A stretch of 49,414 bases of DNA from Desulfosporosinus sp. OT (GCF_000224515.1 NZ_AGAF01000008.1:1-49414), one strand, 5' to 3'. Counted from the stretch's first letter, positions 35,062 through 43,431 are shown. Notes: generated from the letters alone by a model not told the origin. Numbers and translations are program-made.

Positions 35062-35103
35062 AGCCCTCCCTCAGTAGATTTATTCTACCTTGGGAAGGCT
35101 CTT
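35062..35103. terminator. hairpin between converging genes
   Basis: AGCCCTCCC pairs with GGGAAGGCT (one mismatch), extended by internal GTAGA/TCTAC pairing. It lies between the VOC gene and the leftward ferredoxin-type gene. Confidence 0.55.
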
Positions 35104-35171
35104 AATTGTTGTGTCCCGGATATAGGTCTCACTTCATTTCTAGGGGCTATTGTATGCGAAGAACGATTAAT

Positions 35172-35885
35172 TTAATCCTCTAATATTCTCCCATCTGTAG
35201 ATATTGTAACAACATTCCAAGGGATCATTTTCCCGCTGTTGGAAAGGGCTTTCTTTGCAGCTTGAAGAATTCCACCGCAACATGGTACCTCCATTTTTAT
35301 AATTGTCACGCTTTTGATTTCGTGTTGTTGTAACATAGCCGTCAGTTTTTCCGAATAATCAATGTTATCCAGTTTCGGGCAAGCAATCAGTGTGATTTTA
35401 TTCCGCATGAACTTCTGATGAATATGGGGGTAGGCAAAGGCCGTACAGTCAGCAGCTATCAGCAAATGAGCGTTATCCAGGTAAGGTGCCGTTACCGGCA
35501 CTAATTTTAATTGGCAAGGCCACTGCCCCAGTTGAGATTGAACGTTTTCACCGGATAGAACCGGCACGACTTCTTGTTTCTTCTCAAGCAGTTTTGCATG
35601 AGTGCCTGGACAACTACAGGCAAGTGTAGGTTCGGGCTGTGTCTTGCTTTTGTTCATATGTTTCAGGACTGCCTCTTCGTCATAAGCGACAGTTTCTCTC
35701 TCCTCAAGGACTATGGCACGGGTCGGGCACTCGGGCAGACAGTCACCAAGACCATCACAATAACTTTCAGAAACAAGCCGCGCTTTTCCGTCGATCAATT
35801 GCAGGGCCCCTTCGTGACAAGCATTGACACAAAGGCCACATCCGTTACATTTTTCTTCATCTATTTTGATAATGTTGCGTTTCAT
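35172..35885 (-). CDS. two-cluster 4Fe-4S ferredoxin-type protein with C-terminal Cys domain
   Basis: A 237-residue protein. The N-terminal 2[4Fe-4S] domain has C-x2-C-x2-C-x3-C in EEKCNGCGLCVNACHEGALQ, and a second, altered cluster motif CDGLGDCLPECPTRAI. The central and C-terminal parts contain CSCPG, WPCQLKLVPV, AADCTAFAY, LIACPKLDN and VPCCGG, a conserved architecture of clostridial ferredoxin-like proteins that handle electron transfer, often near hybrid-cluster or redox-stress genes. ATG after AAAGGGG. A perfect Crp/Fnr-type palindrome lies about 130 bases upstream. Partner enzymes are not in the window. Confidence 0.8.
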   Translation of the reverse strand: MKRNIIKIDEEKCNGCGLCVNACHEGALQLIDGKARLVSESYCDGLGDCLPECPTRAIVLEERETVAYDEEAVLKHMNKSKTQPEPTLACSCPGTHAKLLEKKQEVVPVLSGENVQSQLGQWPCQLKLVPVTAPYLDNAHLLIAADCTAFAYPHIHQKFMRNKITLIACPKLDNIDYSEKLTAMLQQHEIKSVTIIKMEVPCCGGILQAAKKALSNSGKMIPWNVVTISTDGRILED

Positions 35886-35966
35886 GATAATAACCCCTTT
35901 CAGATATCTTTTATAACAGGTTCATTAATAAGTGCAGGATTAAATCCAATATTTGAGCCTATACTC

Positions 35967-36032
35967 AGTATATATCGAATCTGACCGTAGTGCTGTTATT
36001 AAAGTAGCACTTTTGATGTGATTTAAATCACA
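35967..36032 (-). promoter_or_regulatory. Crp/Fnr-type palindrome and promoter of the ferredoxin-type gene
   Basis: TGTGATTTAAATCACA at 36017-36032 is a perfect dyad matching TGTGA-N6-TCACA. On the minus strand TATACT (35972-35967) could be the -10; the dyad would then be centred some 60-65 bases before the transcription start, the classical class I activator position. The regulator is not encoded here. Confidence 0.55.
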
Positions 36033-36054
36033 CTACCACCGTCTGAGGTTTTAG

Positions 36055-36164
36055 TAAATAAAAGGTCTTATTGATGACTTAAAAGGGATAATTGCCTCTG
36101 CCGAAAACGCTTACAATTCTGGAGTACAAGGAGAAGGCATCTTCGCGTTAATTGAGAAAGCTTA
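36055..36164 (+). pseudogene. short C-terminal gene remnant, unidentified
   Basis: A frame of about 33 codons (GLIDDLKGIIASAENAYNSG, then VQGEGIFALIEKA and stop) has good codon usage but neither a start codon nor a ribosome binding site. It looks like the end of a lost gene. I do not recognise the family. Confidence 0.3.
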
Positions 36165-36261
36165 ATAATTAACCAATTGCTTGAGTCCTGTGCTTTAGTT
36201 ATAATAATTTCAGGCACCCAGGGTAACGTACCTCAGACTTATAATGAAGGGGATTTAAAAA

Positions 36262-36708
36262 TTGGTTGAGGATTTATTTGAACAAGCTTGTGAGCGTTTA
36301 CATAATAATGATTATAAGGTTACACGTCAACGGGAAATAATTTTATACACCTTCATGGCCAACTCCGCTAGACATCTTAGTGCCGAGGATGTTTTCTTAT
36401 TGCTCAAAGACCAACACTCGGATATCGGATTAGCCACGGTCTATCGTACCCTTGATATCCTATCCGAGTTAGGTGTTATTCACAGAAACGATTTTGGTGA
36501 CGGTAAATACCGATATGAAATTACCAATGAAGATGCGCATCCCCACCATCATCATCTAATTTGCTTGGATTGTGGAAGTGTCGCGGAATTTGATGATTAC
36601 TTATTGGAAAGTCTTGAAGCACAAATTTCGAAAAAAAATAACTTCAAAGTCAAATACCACAATCTCAAATTCTATGGATATTGCCAGAAATGCTCAGAAA
36701 AAACTTAA
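36262..36708 (+). CDS. fur: ferric uptake regulator, Fur family
   Basis: A 148-residue metalloregulator. The winged helix has YKVTRQREIILYTF, ARHLSAEDVFLLLK and the recognition helix IGLATVYRTLDILSELGVI; the dimerisation domain has the His-rich HPHHHHLICLDCG motif and a second CxxC (YCQKCS) for structural zinc. The HHHHLICLDCG pattern favours Fur over PerR or Zur. TTG start eight bases after AAGGGGAT; no ATG is available near the conserved N-terminus. Monocistronic, with its own terminator. Confidence 0.88.
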   Translation: MVEDLFEQACERLHNNDYKVTRQREIILYTFMANSARHLSAEDVFLLLKDQHSDIGLATVYRTLDILSELGVIHRNDFGDGKYRYEITNEDAHPHHHHLICLDCGSVAEFDDYLLESLEAQISKKNNFKVKYHNLKFYGYCQKCSEKT

Positions 36709-36740
36709 AAGGTAATGACTATAGGACTGAGTAGAAAATA

Positions 36741-36783
36741 GCCGAATAATTGCCAGACTACGACAATTATTCGGCTTTATATT
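36741..36783 (+). terminator. terminator after fur
   Basis: A perfect 12-bp stem, GCCGAATAATTG with CAATTATTCGGC, is followed by TTTATATT. Confidence 0.75.
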
Positions 36784-36879
36784 GCCCAAAAACAGGGGAC
36801 TAATAATTCTAAATATTTAAATGTCACGAGATTTGGGCTAGGCCATGAAAATTATCGTAAGAAAAATTTTAATACGTAA

Positions 36880-37824
36880 TTAGTCGCTCAATCTTAAACG
36901 CTCCAGTTCCAATGAGAAAATTTTCTCCGTTAATTCTTGATTCTTAGTCCTGAAATTGTCGTTTTTATCTAATAGATCTTCGATCTTCTGTCCGTGCTCC
37001 TCTTTAAGCCTTTGAATGGTTTCTAAAATTTGGCGTTTAGACTCAAGGAGTGTTTTGTCTAATTCCAGCTTATGAACATCTCGCAGCTGCTGAATGTCCT
37101 TTTCGTAAGTGGTCTTCAGTTCTTTTACTTGCTTGTGAGCAACTTCTTCCGCCTCAGTCCGATGTTGCTCGAGGTTGGCAACAGTTTGCTGAGCTGACCT
37201 TAATTCTGAATGGAGTTGGGTAAGCTCTTGCTGGTAGGAGAAGGTTTTATTTTGAAGGTCTGTAATCTCAACCTTCAGTGGATCCAGTGCGGCAGCTTTT
37301 AATTCAAGTTCTTGTATCTTTTGACTTAATAAATCCAAGGTCATTCGGTTGCCTCGATTGGTTTCCTCCAATTCTTGATTGCGTTCAGTGGTTTCTTTAA
37401 ATCGGGCTTCAGCAGCTAAAAGAGCAATTGATAGTTTTTCAAGTTCTTTTGCCAAATGGGTGTTTTTCTTCTGGAGATCTTCCTGAGTTTCTTTATGTTG
37501 TGCCTTTTGAACTTCTAGGCGTTTCGAGTAATCTTTTTTTAGGTCCTGTACCTTTTGCAAAGACCCTAGAAAGATGTTTTCTGCTCGGTTAAGATGATAC
37601 CGGATTTGTTGCATATCATCACTGCGATCAATCTCGCTTCCAGCTTCAAGCTCAGTGTAATACCGGGTCACCATTGCAGCGAATAAATCTTTATGATTCA
37701 GTCCGGTCTTCTTGGTTAACTCTTGAATCCTCTCGGTAACATCTGAGGTTGTTTTGACGGAATAAGAATCAGGTCTTACGATATTCATTTCTTCGCTCAT
37801 TTGTAGATACTCCTCGACTTTCAT
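36880..37824 (-). CDS. KfrA-like coiled-coil protein with N-terminal DNA-binding-type domain
   Basis: A 314-residue protein. Residues 1-80 contain a helical segment (SDVTERIQELTKKTGLNHKDLFAAMVTRYY) compatible with a small DNA-binding domain. From about residue 85 to the end it is continuous coiled coil rich in Glu, Lys, Gln and Leu. The layout resembles plasmid KfrA/KfrA_N proteins, DNA-binding autorepressors with long coiled-coil tails. Repeats with core GTATACC upstream, one of them overlapping the start codon, support autoregulation. Not homology-proven. No signal peptide. Confidence 0.6.
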   Translation of the reverse strand: MKVEEYLQMSEEMNIVRPDSYSVKTTSDVTERIQELTKKTGLNHKDLFAAMVTRYYTELEAGSEIDRSDDMQQIRYHLNRAENIFLGSLQKVQDLKKDYSKRLEVQKAQHKETQEDLQKKNTHLAKELEKLSIALLAAEARFKETTERNQELEETNRGNRMTLDLLSQKIQELELKAAALDPLKVEITDLQNKTFSYQQELTQLHSELRSAQQTVANLEQHRTEAEEVAHKQVKELKTTYEKDIQQLRDVHKLELDKTLLESKRQILETIQRLKEEHGQKIEDLLDKNDNFRTKNQELTEKIFSLELERLRLSD

Positions 37825-37890
37825 ATAGTATACCTCGACATGCCACTAATACAAATTCGCATGGGTATACCTGAATACATATAGTATACC
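37822..37890 (-). promoter_or_regulatory. repeated operator-like sites upstream of the coiled-coil gene
   Basis: The 13-mer CATATAGTATACC occurs identically at 37822-37834 and 37878-37890, 56 bases apart, with a partial copy GTATACC at 37865-37871. The first copy contains the ATG start codon of the coiled-coil gene and part of its ribosome-binding region, so a bound protein would block expression. Confidence 0.65.
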
Positions 37891-37963
37891 ATTGGAGTAA
37901 TCTGGTATAAAGATAAATTTATAAACAATGCTTTCAGATCAAAAGCGATGAATTACTATTGAT

Positions 37964-38060
37964 TTTCAGCATATTTCCCGAATGTTACACAAGGAGAGTG
38001 TGTAACATTCGGGAAATATGCTGAAACCCATGCGTACCAATGGGTTTCAGCTCTTTTCTT
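37964..38060 (+). repeat. 28-bp perfect hairpin overlapping a second terminator-like hairpin
   Basis: Arms 37964-37991 and 37999-38026 are perfect inverse complements of 28 bases with a seven-base loop AGGAGAG. The last six bases (CTGAAA) are also the start of a second hairpin, CTGAAACCCAT (38021) with ATGGGTTTCAG (38040), which is followed by CTCTTTTCTTT. The two structures compete for the shared bases, as in an attenuator. It lies about 150 bases before the recombinase gene. Confidence 0.8.
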
Positions 38061-38210
38061 TGCTTGGAAATTTCAGAGCTAAGGCTTCAATGTGTCACAA
38101 TTAAGTGTTATACTGGTTTATGGCACATTAGGCTAAAACTCGTTTTTAAGACCGATTGAACTTGGGTTTGCATGCGTTGAATTAAAGCAAAAGAGGGAGG
38201 AGCGCTTTGG

Positions 38211-38771
38211 ATGGAATTTGTCGAACCCATACGTGATCGAAAAAAAATCGAAGCAATGAAAAAGGTCCTCCGAGGAAGCAACCTGAGAGATCATGTGCTT
38301 TTTACCTTAGGTATCAATTCTGGACTTAGAGTTAGTGATCTCTTAAAGCTCAAGGTATCTGACGTCACGGATGAAAAGGGGAGAGTTAAAGATCGGATTA
38401 CAATCCGAGAGAAGAAAACAGGAAAGACTAAGACATTTCCATTTAGCGATACAGTAATCAAAGCGTTAAAAGAATATCTCTTGGGTACTCTTCCTGAAAT
38501 GGCCTTATTTCCTTCGCGCAAAGGCGGTGGGCCGATAACGCGGCAACAAGCATATCGTATCATCAATGACGCGGCAAAAATGGTCGGAATTAAGGACAAC
38601 ATTGGTACTCATACGTTACGGAAAACTTTTGGTTACCATGCTTACATAGCTGGAGTGGATGTAACCCGAATTCAGTCGCTGTTAAATCACTCTTCTCAGA
38701 AAGAAACCTTACGATACATAGGAATAACCCAAGACGAGCTGGATGATGTGTATTTGAATCTTAATCTCTGA
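38211..38771 (+). CDS. core-only tyrosine recombinase (XerC/D type)
   Basis: A 186-residue site-specific recombinase consisting only of the catalytic domain; the N-terminal SAM-like arm domain is absent. Active-site residues are visible: Arg in NSGLRVSDLL, Lys in EKKTGKTKTF, H-x2-R in THTLRKTFG, His in SLLNHSSQKE and the nucleophile Tyr in LRYIGI. GAGGGAGGAG precedes the ATG. Similar short proteins in Firmicutes are chromosomal orphans or element remnants. The hairpin upstream could be its site of action or its leader. Confidence 0.88.
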   Translation: MEFVEPIRDRKKIEAMKKVLRGSNLRDHVLFTLGINSGLRVSDLLKLKVSDVTDEKGRVKDRITIREKKTGKTKTFPFSDTVIKALKEYLLGTLPEMALFPSRKGGGPITRQQAYRIINDAAKMVGIKDNIGTHTLRKTFGYHAYIAGVDVTRIQSLLNHSSQKETLRYIGITQDELDDVYLNLNL

Positions 38772-38825
38772 TTAGTGGCAATCTAAGGATATCTAAATAT
38801 TTTCTAGTTTCTCAATAATTAATTT

Positions 38826-38895
38826 TGCACCAGGAGAAGAACCTAATCAGGTTACTATTAAGGGTGCTCCTAAAGTTAATCCGAAAGAAGATTGA
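38826..38895 (+). pseudogene. tiny C-terminal gene remnant
   Basis: The frame APGEEPNQVTIKGAPKVNPK ending in a TGA has the look of a protein tail but no start or ribosome binding site. Family not recognised. Confidence 0.2.
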
Positions 38896-38952
38896 TGCCG
38901 GTCACCCCAAAGACAAGAATAAATTAGAACAATGAGGAAGAGGTACGATTTA

Positions 38953-40152
38953 ATGAACTACGATTTTGACCAGTTAATCGACAGGCAACAAACAGGGTGC
39001 ATAAAATGGGATTTTAATCAACGAACGTTTGGCCGCGCCGACATACTGCCACTCTGGGTTGCAGATATGGATTTTAAAGCTCCGGAAGCCGTAGTTGAGG
39101 CCTTAGTGAAGCGTGCGCAGCATGGGATATATGGTTATTCAAGCGGAACGGAGAGTTATTACCAAGCAATTATCGACTGGATGCAGAAGCGTCATAGTTG
39201 GACGATCCAACGAGAGTGGATTGCATTCAGTCCAGGAATTGTGCCTGCTCTAAATGAATTGATCCGGAGTTTAACGAAACCAGGCGAGAAGATTCTCATT
39301 CAGTCCCCAGTTTATCCGCCCTTCTTTCATGCCATACAGAATCATGGGCGTGAGGTTGTTAACAGCCAACTTACCTTGGCAAACGGTCGCTATACGATGG
39401 ATTTTGCGGATTTGGAGGAGAAATTTGCGAGTGGTGTTAAGATGATGATTCTTTGCAACCCTCATAATCCTGTCGGAAGAGTTTGGGAACGAGGGGAACT
39501 CGAACGCTTAGGACAGCTCTGCCGGGCCCATGATATCATAGTTATCTCAGACGAAATTCACGGTGATCTTATCTATGAGGGATATCAACATCTTCCTTTT
39601 GCTTCTCTTTCTCCAGAGTTAGCTGCTCAATCGATAGTTTGTACAGCCCCGAGCAAGACCTTTAATTTAGCTGGTTTGCAAAACTCTAATTTAATCATTC
39701 CTAATGCTAAGTATCGTCAAGCATTCCAAGCATCACTTAGCTTGACAGGTGTTCATAACCCGAATGTTTTTGGGATAACGGCGCTGGAAGCGGCTTATCA
39801 GTATGGGTCGGATTGGCTCGACCAGTTAATGAAGTACTTAAAGGGAAATGTGGAATTTCTAATGTCGTTCCTCGATCAAGAGCTACCGCAGATTCGGGCG
39901 ATTCAACCTGAAGGCACCTATTTGATCTGGCTCGATTTTAGAGCATTAGGGATGGAACCGAAAGAGTTACATAAATTCTTGGTGCATAAGGCGGGCGTAG
40001 GTCTAAATGCCGGTTATTCATTTGGACTCGGTGGAGAAGGCTTCGAACGGCTCAATTTAGGCTGCCCTCGTTCGGTGCTGGAAGATGGGTTACAGCGCAT
40101 TAAAAAAGCAGTTATGGGTTTGGATGCTTCTCTCATCCATTCTTATGATTAG
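38953..40152 (+). CDS. PLP-dependent C-S lyase / aminotransferase, MalY/PatB type
   Basis: A 399-residue class I/II aminotransferase-fold enzyme of the MalY/PatB branch, which cleaves cystathionine or other cysteine conjugates to a thiol, pyruvate and ammonia. N-terminal YDFDQLIDRQQTGCIKWDF, ADILPLWVADMDFKAPEAV and YGYSSG are branch hallmarks; NPHNPVGRVW and VISDEIHGDL hold the cofactor ring, and the Schiff-base Lys is in APSKTFNLAGLQ. The ATG at 38953 follows GAAGAGG and matches the family N-terminus; an upstream ATG at 38932 is less likely. Confidence 0.9.
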   Translation: MNYDFDQLIDRQQTGCIKWDFNQRTFGRADILPLWVADMDFKAPEAVVEALVKRAQHGIYGYSSGTESYYQAIIDWMQKRHSWTIQREWIAFSPGIVPALNELIRSLTKPGEKILIQSPVYPPFFHAIQNHGREVVNSQLTLANGRYTMDFADLEEKFASGVKMMILCNPHNPVGRVWERGELERLGQLCRAHDIIVISDEIHGDLIYEGYQHLPFASLSPELAAQSIVCTAPSKTFNLAGLQNSNLIIPNAKYRQAFQASLSLTGVHNPNVFGITALEAAYQYGSDWLDQLMKYLKGNVEFLMSFLDQELPQIRAIQPEGTYLIWLDFRALGMEPKELHKFLVHKAGVGLNAGYSFGLGGEGFERLNLGCPRSVLEDGLQRIKKAVMGLDASLIHSYD

Positions 40153-40195
40153 TATTAATTGGTATTATCGAGGAAAATAAGCGAGAAATTAACTA

Positions 40196-40513
40196 TTATC
40201 TTTTGCGTAGAGAATCCATCATCACGCTATGATCAAAGACTTTTGCCGAGAGTTCTTGCTTTGAAATAGAAGTGTTCATCTTAGGTATATTAAATTCTTC
40301 GCCCATAGGCTGAAGGCGTTTGTTTTCTTGAGGGTCTTTATCGAGATACCCTGAGTTTTTCAGAACAGTGTACGCTGCTCTAAGTTTTTGAGGTAGAAAA
40401 TAAAGACCGTTAATCCTTACAGGCTTTCCTTCACCCCTCAGGTTTTTAAATTCACCGCGGGCTATAGCTTCCTGAATTCTGCGTTCGGCAAGCGTATCAA
40501 AGTTATCTCTCAT
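40196..40513 (-). CDS. DUF1992 (DnaJ-like C28 conserved domain) protein
   Basis: A 105-residue protein with the DUF1992 signature: AERRIQEAIARGEFKNLRGEGKP near the N-terminus and LRAAYTVLKNSGYLDKD in the middle. The family is widespread in bacteria and shares a domain with DnaJ homologue C28; the role is unknown. GAGGGGAT precedes the ATG. Converges on the MalY/PatB gene. Confidence 0.85.
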   Translation of the reverse strand: MRDNFDTLAERRIQEAIARGEFKNLRGEGKPVRINGLYFLPQKLRAAYTVLKNSGYLDKDPQENKRLQPMGEEFNIPKMNTSISKQELSAKVFDHSVMMDSLRKR

Positions 40514-40584
40514 GTTGCTATCCCCTCACAATTACATATGATTTTATGATTTGCATAATATTATATGTTGAGGAGGATTAACGG

Positions 40585-40833
40585 TTGACAGACTTAACTA
40601 AAACTTGGCAGCGCCTGTCTTTATGGAATGAAAAGTTGTGAACATCTTATATGAATGAGTACGCCAAAGGTTATGGTGTTTTCGGTAATATTTGTTTTAG
40701 GCTGATAAAACATGTTCTAATTTATTGTGGAAAGTCCCTACCTCTTCCCTCCGAGCTGTCGGAAATGATCTACAGTTCTTGGGATCAGGGGAGAAGACCG
40801 GATTTATACGATAGGTTAGAGAAGATTAAGTAG
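40585..40833 (+). pseudogene. small unidentified gene with in-frame TGA at codon 19
   Basis: A strong GAGGAGG site precedes a TTG start. The frame reads LTDLTKTWQRLSLWNEKL, hits TGA at 40639-40641, then continues open as TSYMNEYAKGYGVFGNICF to a terminal GRRPDLYDRLEKIK. Either a nonsense mutation split an 82-codon gene or the downstream ATG at 40651 is used. No selenocysteine-type hairpin is evident. Family unknown. Confidence 0.4.
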
Positions 40834-40899
40834 TTTAGTGCGTCGATATGTTTCAGTGGACAGGGCATGAGGAGTCTTTCGCACTGAGCCATAATACGC

Positions 40900-41759
40900 G
40901 GTGGGGTATTGTCCACCGGTTTCAAAACGGGAAAGTTGTAGTTAATGCCAAGCGATTTTTAGGCTCGATAAAGATGAAAATGGCGAGCTCATCATCGTAC
41001 CGGAGCAGACCTAAATTGTTAAACGTATTTATAGAGAATTTTTAGAGGGGAAAAGTACCAGACAAATCGCTAAGGGTTTAACGGGGGACGGTCTAAAAAA
41101 TGGTGCCGGTAAAACCAAGTGGTATGAAAGTAACATTATTACCATTTTAAAGAACGAGAAATATATGGGTGATGCAAGGCTGCAAAAGACTTATACGGCG
41201 GATTTTCTGACTAAAAAGCGGGTAAAAAACACTGGAATCGTTCAAAGTTATTATGTTGCCAATAGCCATGAACCCATTGTTTCTAGCGAGGACTTTGCAG
41301 CGATTCAAGCCGAGTTTAAAAGACGAACTTCAATTCGTGGTTATTCAACAACGGGAAAAAATCAGTATGGGAATAAAACAGGTAGAGCAGGGAATTACCG
41401 TTGAAGAGTTAAATGAAAGGCTAGAAGAATTAGGCCAAGAGATTATGGGTCTTGTGCGATTAAATGCACGTGCTGGCACAGGAACTTCAGCGTATGAGAC
41501 TGAGTATTTAAGGGTCTCAGAAGAAATGGAGCAAATACGCGAGAGAAAAGGAGCACTAGAGCAAGCTGAGTTGTCAGAGATTATGAGGCAAAAAAGAATT
41601 CAGGAAATGAAGAAATTCCTGAATTCTAAAGAAACACCACTTGCTAAATTTAATGCCGCTTTATTTAGGAAGCTGGTTGAGAAGATAGTGATTCAATCCT
41701 TTGTAGAAGCAACTTTTGTTTTTAGATGTGGCATTGAATTGCGTGAGGTATTGTCATAG
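40900..41759 (+). pseudogene. serine recombinase remnant (middle and C-terminal parts)
   Basis: Across frames one can read RFQNGKVVVNAKRFLG, DKDENGELIIVPEQ, IVKRIYREFLEGKSTRQIA, KTKWYESNIITILKNEKYMG and QSYYVANSHEPIVSSEDF, the recombinase domain of large serine recombinases. There is a one-base loss near 40965, a stop (TAA) near 41032, and a join near 41390 where the zinc-ribbon part is missing. A coiled-coil C-terminus (EELNERLEELGQEIMGLVRL onward) follows in another frame. The catalytic N-terminus is not here. Confidence 0.8.
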
Positions 41760-41809
41760 GTAAGAATGTTAATTGATAAGGTCTCCTAAGTAGTATTTTA
41801 ATAATCAGT

Positions 41810-41848
41810 ACCCACAGGGTGGCAAGTGCCTACTCTATGGGTTTTTTG
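41810..41848 (+). terminator. rho-independent terminator
   Basis: ACCCACAGGGTGGCA pairs with TGCCTACTCTATGGGT (two mismatches) and is followed by TTTTTTG. Confidence 0.7.
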
Positions 41849-41923
41849 CGTTAAAAGAAGCAACTTTATATTTGTATAATAATGGGAAGGAAAGAGGGTC
41901 CAAATAGACTGGAGGTGAAACAG

Positions 41924-41977
41924 ATGGCAAAATATACGGACAAAGGTATTAGAGAATTCCCAATAGATTTTAATTGA
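41924..41977 (+). other. 17-codon reading frame behind a strong ribosome binding site
   Basis: TGGAGGTGAAACAG precedes an ATG; the frame reads MAKYTDKGIREFPIDFN and stops. It is probably the surviving start of a truncated gene, though a real micropeptide cannot be excluded. Confidence 0.3.
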
Positions 41978-42112
41978 AAAAAACCTTTGGTTTTTCCAGT
42001 ATTCTAGTACTTGATTTTCGAAAATTAATATCCATACTTAAATTATAAGAGTTTTATCCCACAACTATCATCGACGGCTAACGTAATTTGATGCATATTT
42101 TGGAGGAGATGT

Positions 42113-42451
42113 TTGTGCAGATTACCAGACAGCGCAACCCGTTTATTTTATAACCAAAGAGAGCAGGACTTACGCGATTTTTTCAATGAGACGCTCGGTC
42201 CGGTTCTCAACTACGACCAACATCATGATGGCAACCTGCTCTTAACTCTTTGGCATTATTTTATTTCAGGGGGAGATATCTCGACCGCGATAAAAAAGAT
42301 GTATATTCATGCTAATACCCTTCGATATCGTTTGCGCAAAGTGGAAGAACTTATCGGCTACAGCCTTGATGCTCAGGAAGTAAAGTTTAATGTTTATGCT
42401 GCGTTAAAAGTAGGGATTATACTGGGAATTATTAAGGAAAAAGAAAATTGA
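42113..42451 (+). pseudogene. C-terminal part of a PucR-family transcriptional regulator
   Basis: The 112-codon frame contains the PucR-type C-terminal helix-turn-helix: LLLTLWHYFISGGDISTAIK, then MYIHANTLRYRLRKVEELIG and a closing VYAALKVGIIL. The sensory N-terminal 250-400 residues are missing, and the start (GTG) lies in a sequence without a clear ribosome binding site. It is a truncated gene. The conserved part is undamaged, so loss may be recent. Confidence 0.75.
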
Positions 42452-42487
42452 GACTGCTCAGACTCAAGTCATTTAGCATTTTCCCAC

Positions 42488-42638
42488 GATTGCATAAGTT
42501 GTATTGCGAGTTGTCCACATGACGCAAAACATAAAATCAATTCCGGGAGTCATCGCAGGGATACATACTTTTGAAGCTCGAATGAACTTTAATCCTTATA
42601 TCTATATGCTTGTAACAATGGGAGGAATGTGCACGTAG
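42488..42638 (+). pseudogene. ferredoxin scrap followed by IS91-like transposase fragment
   Basis: First, DCISCIASCPHDAKHKI has a C-x2-C-x3-CP 4Fe-4S pattern. Then, from 42543 in another frame, PGVIAGIHTFEARMNFNPYI and MLVTMGGM match the catalytic region of IS91-type (Y2) transposases, which normally read HTFG...FNPHxHxLVTxGG; both histidines are replaced by Tyr and the element ends are not visible. Both pieces are dead. Confidence 0.5.
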
Positions 42639-42828
42639 AGAGTGTGGCGGCCAGTTCAAGTGCTCAAATTCGCAGCGATTTGGTTACTATATTGTTGCCT
42701 TACTGATAGGAAGGAAATATTTCACCGAGTATTAACATTATATTACCACTAACCACCATATTTGCACCCCCCCTTTTTAAAAGCGGAGGTGCATAGTTAA
42801 TTTGTATCAATTATTGAGTTATTAACAG

Positions 42829-42857
42829 TAGAGACGAGAGGACTCGAACCCTTCGTC
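42829..42857 (-). other. tRNA T-arm-like sequence without the rest of a tRNA
   Basis: On the minus strand GGGTTCGAGTCCTCTCGTCT has the T-loop consensus GTTCGAGTCC and an acceptor-like tail, but D-arm and anticodon are absent. Such scraps are left by integration into tRNA genes. It sits just before a recombinase fragment. Pairing in the T-stem is imperfect. Confidence 0.3.
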
Positions 42858-42879
42858 TAATTTTTTTGTGTTTTCTGTC

Positions 42880-43075
42880 GAGTCCTACAGAGCTATCCAG
42901 GCAGATAGAGCATTATACTTCCTACATCGAAAGTCATCCAGATTGGGTTCTTACCGGGATTTATACTGATGATGGTATTTCCGGTATGAACACAAAGAAG
43001 CGTGATGAGTTCCACCGAATGATTAACGACTGCAATAACGGTAAGATAGATAGGATTCTAATGGAGAATATTTAG
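42880..43075 (+). pseudogene. serine recombinase remnant (N-terminal resolvase part)
   Basis: The frame reads [19 protein letters not shown], then [20 protein letters not shown] and [16 protein letters not shown], which is the resolvase domain after the catalytic serine (normally followed by TKSISRFARN). The catalytic Ser/Arg segment at the very start is replaced and the gene stops where the next motif should begin. It could come from the same gene family as the 40.9-41.8 kb remnant, but the pieces are in reversed order. Confidence 0.75.
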
Positions 43076-43083
43076 AAGGAAAA

Positions 43084-43278
43084 GTGTTGATTGAAAGGTT
43101 GAGTAATCCTGAGGTGCTGGGTAGTATAGATGCCCTATTGGAAAGTAAGCCAGAATTGCTGGAGGAGTGGGAAACGATGGCACTTTCCGATATTCTCGGC
43201 AGAAGCCTTTTCATGGATGGACAATTTATTCCAATTGAGAGTGACAGTTTTAAGGATGCACTTACGATAAGTAGATAA
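43084..43278 (+). pseudogene. unidentified 64-codon fragment
   Basis: The frame begins LIERLSNPEVLGSIDALLES and continues acidic and leucine-rich to the stop. It lacks a ribosome binding site, and the neighbours on both sides are debris. There is a slight resemblance to DUF1641-type helices, not enough for a call. A further frame at 43285-43497 is likewise unidentified. Confidence 0.3.
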
Positions 43279-43431
43279 AGGGGTATGGCAGCAAAATGGA
43301 AACAGAAGAAAAAGAACCAAATAGTATATAGAACTGCCTGCCAATATTTGCATGAGATAAGGCCAGACCAGATAACAAGTGATGAATTACAAAAATATTT
43401 TGTGGGAGACCGCAGAGATTTATATTTGTAT

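Noticed and set aside
40639-40641. Selenocysteine codon in the small gene
   Set aside because: No selenoprotein family match and no convincing hairpin immediately downstream; a nonsense change is simpler.
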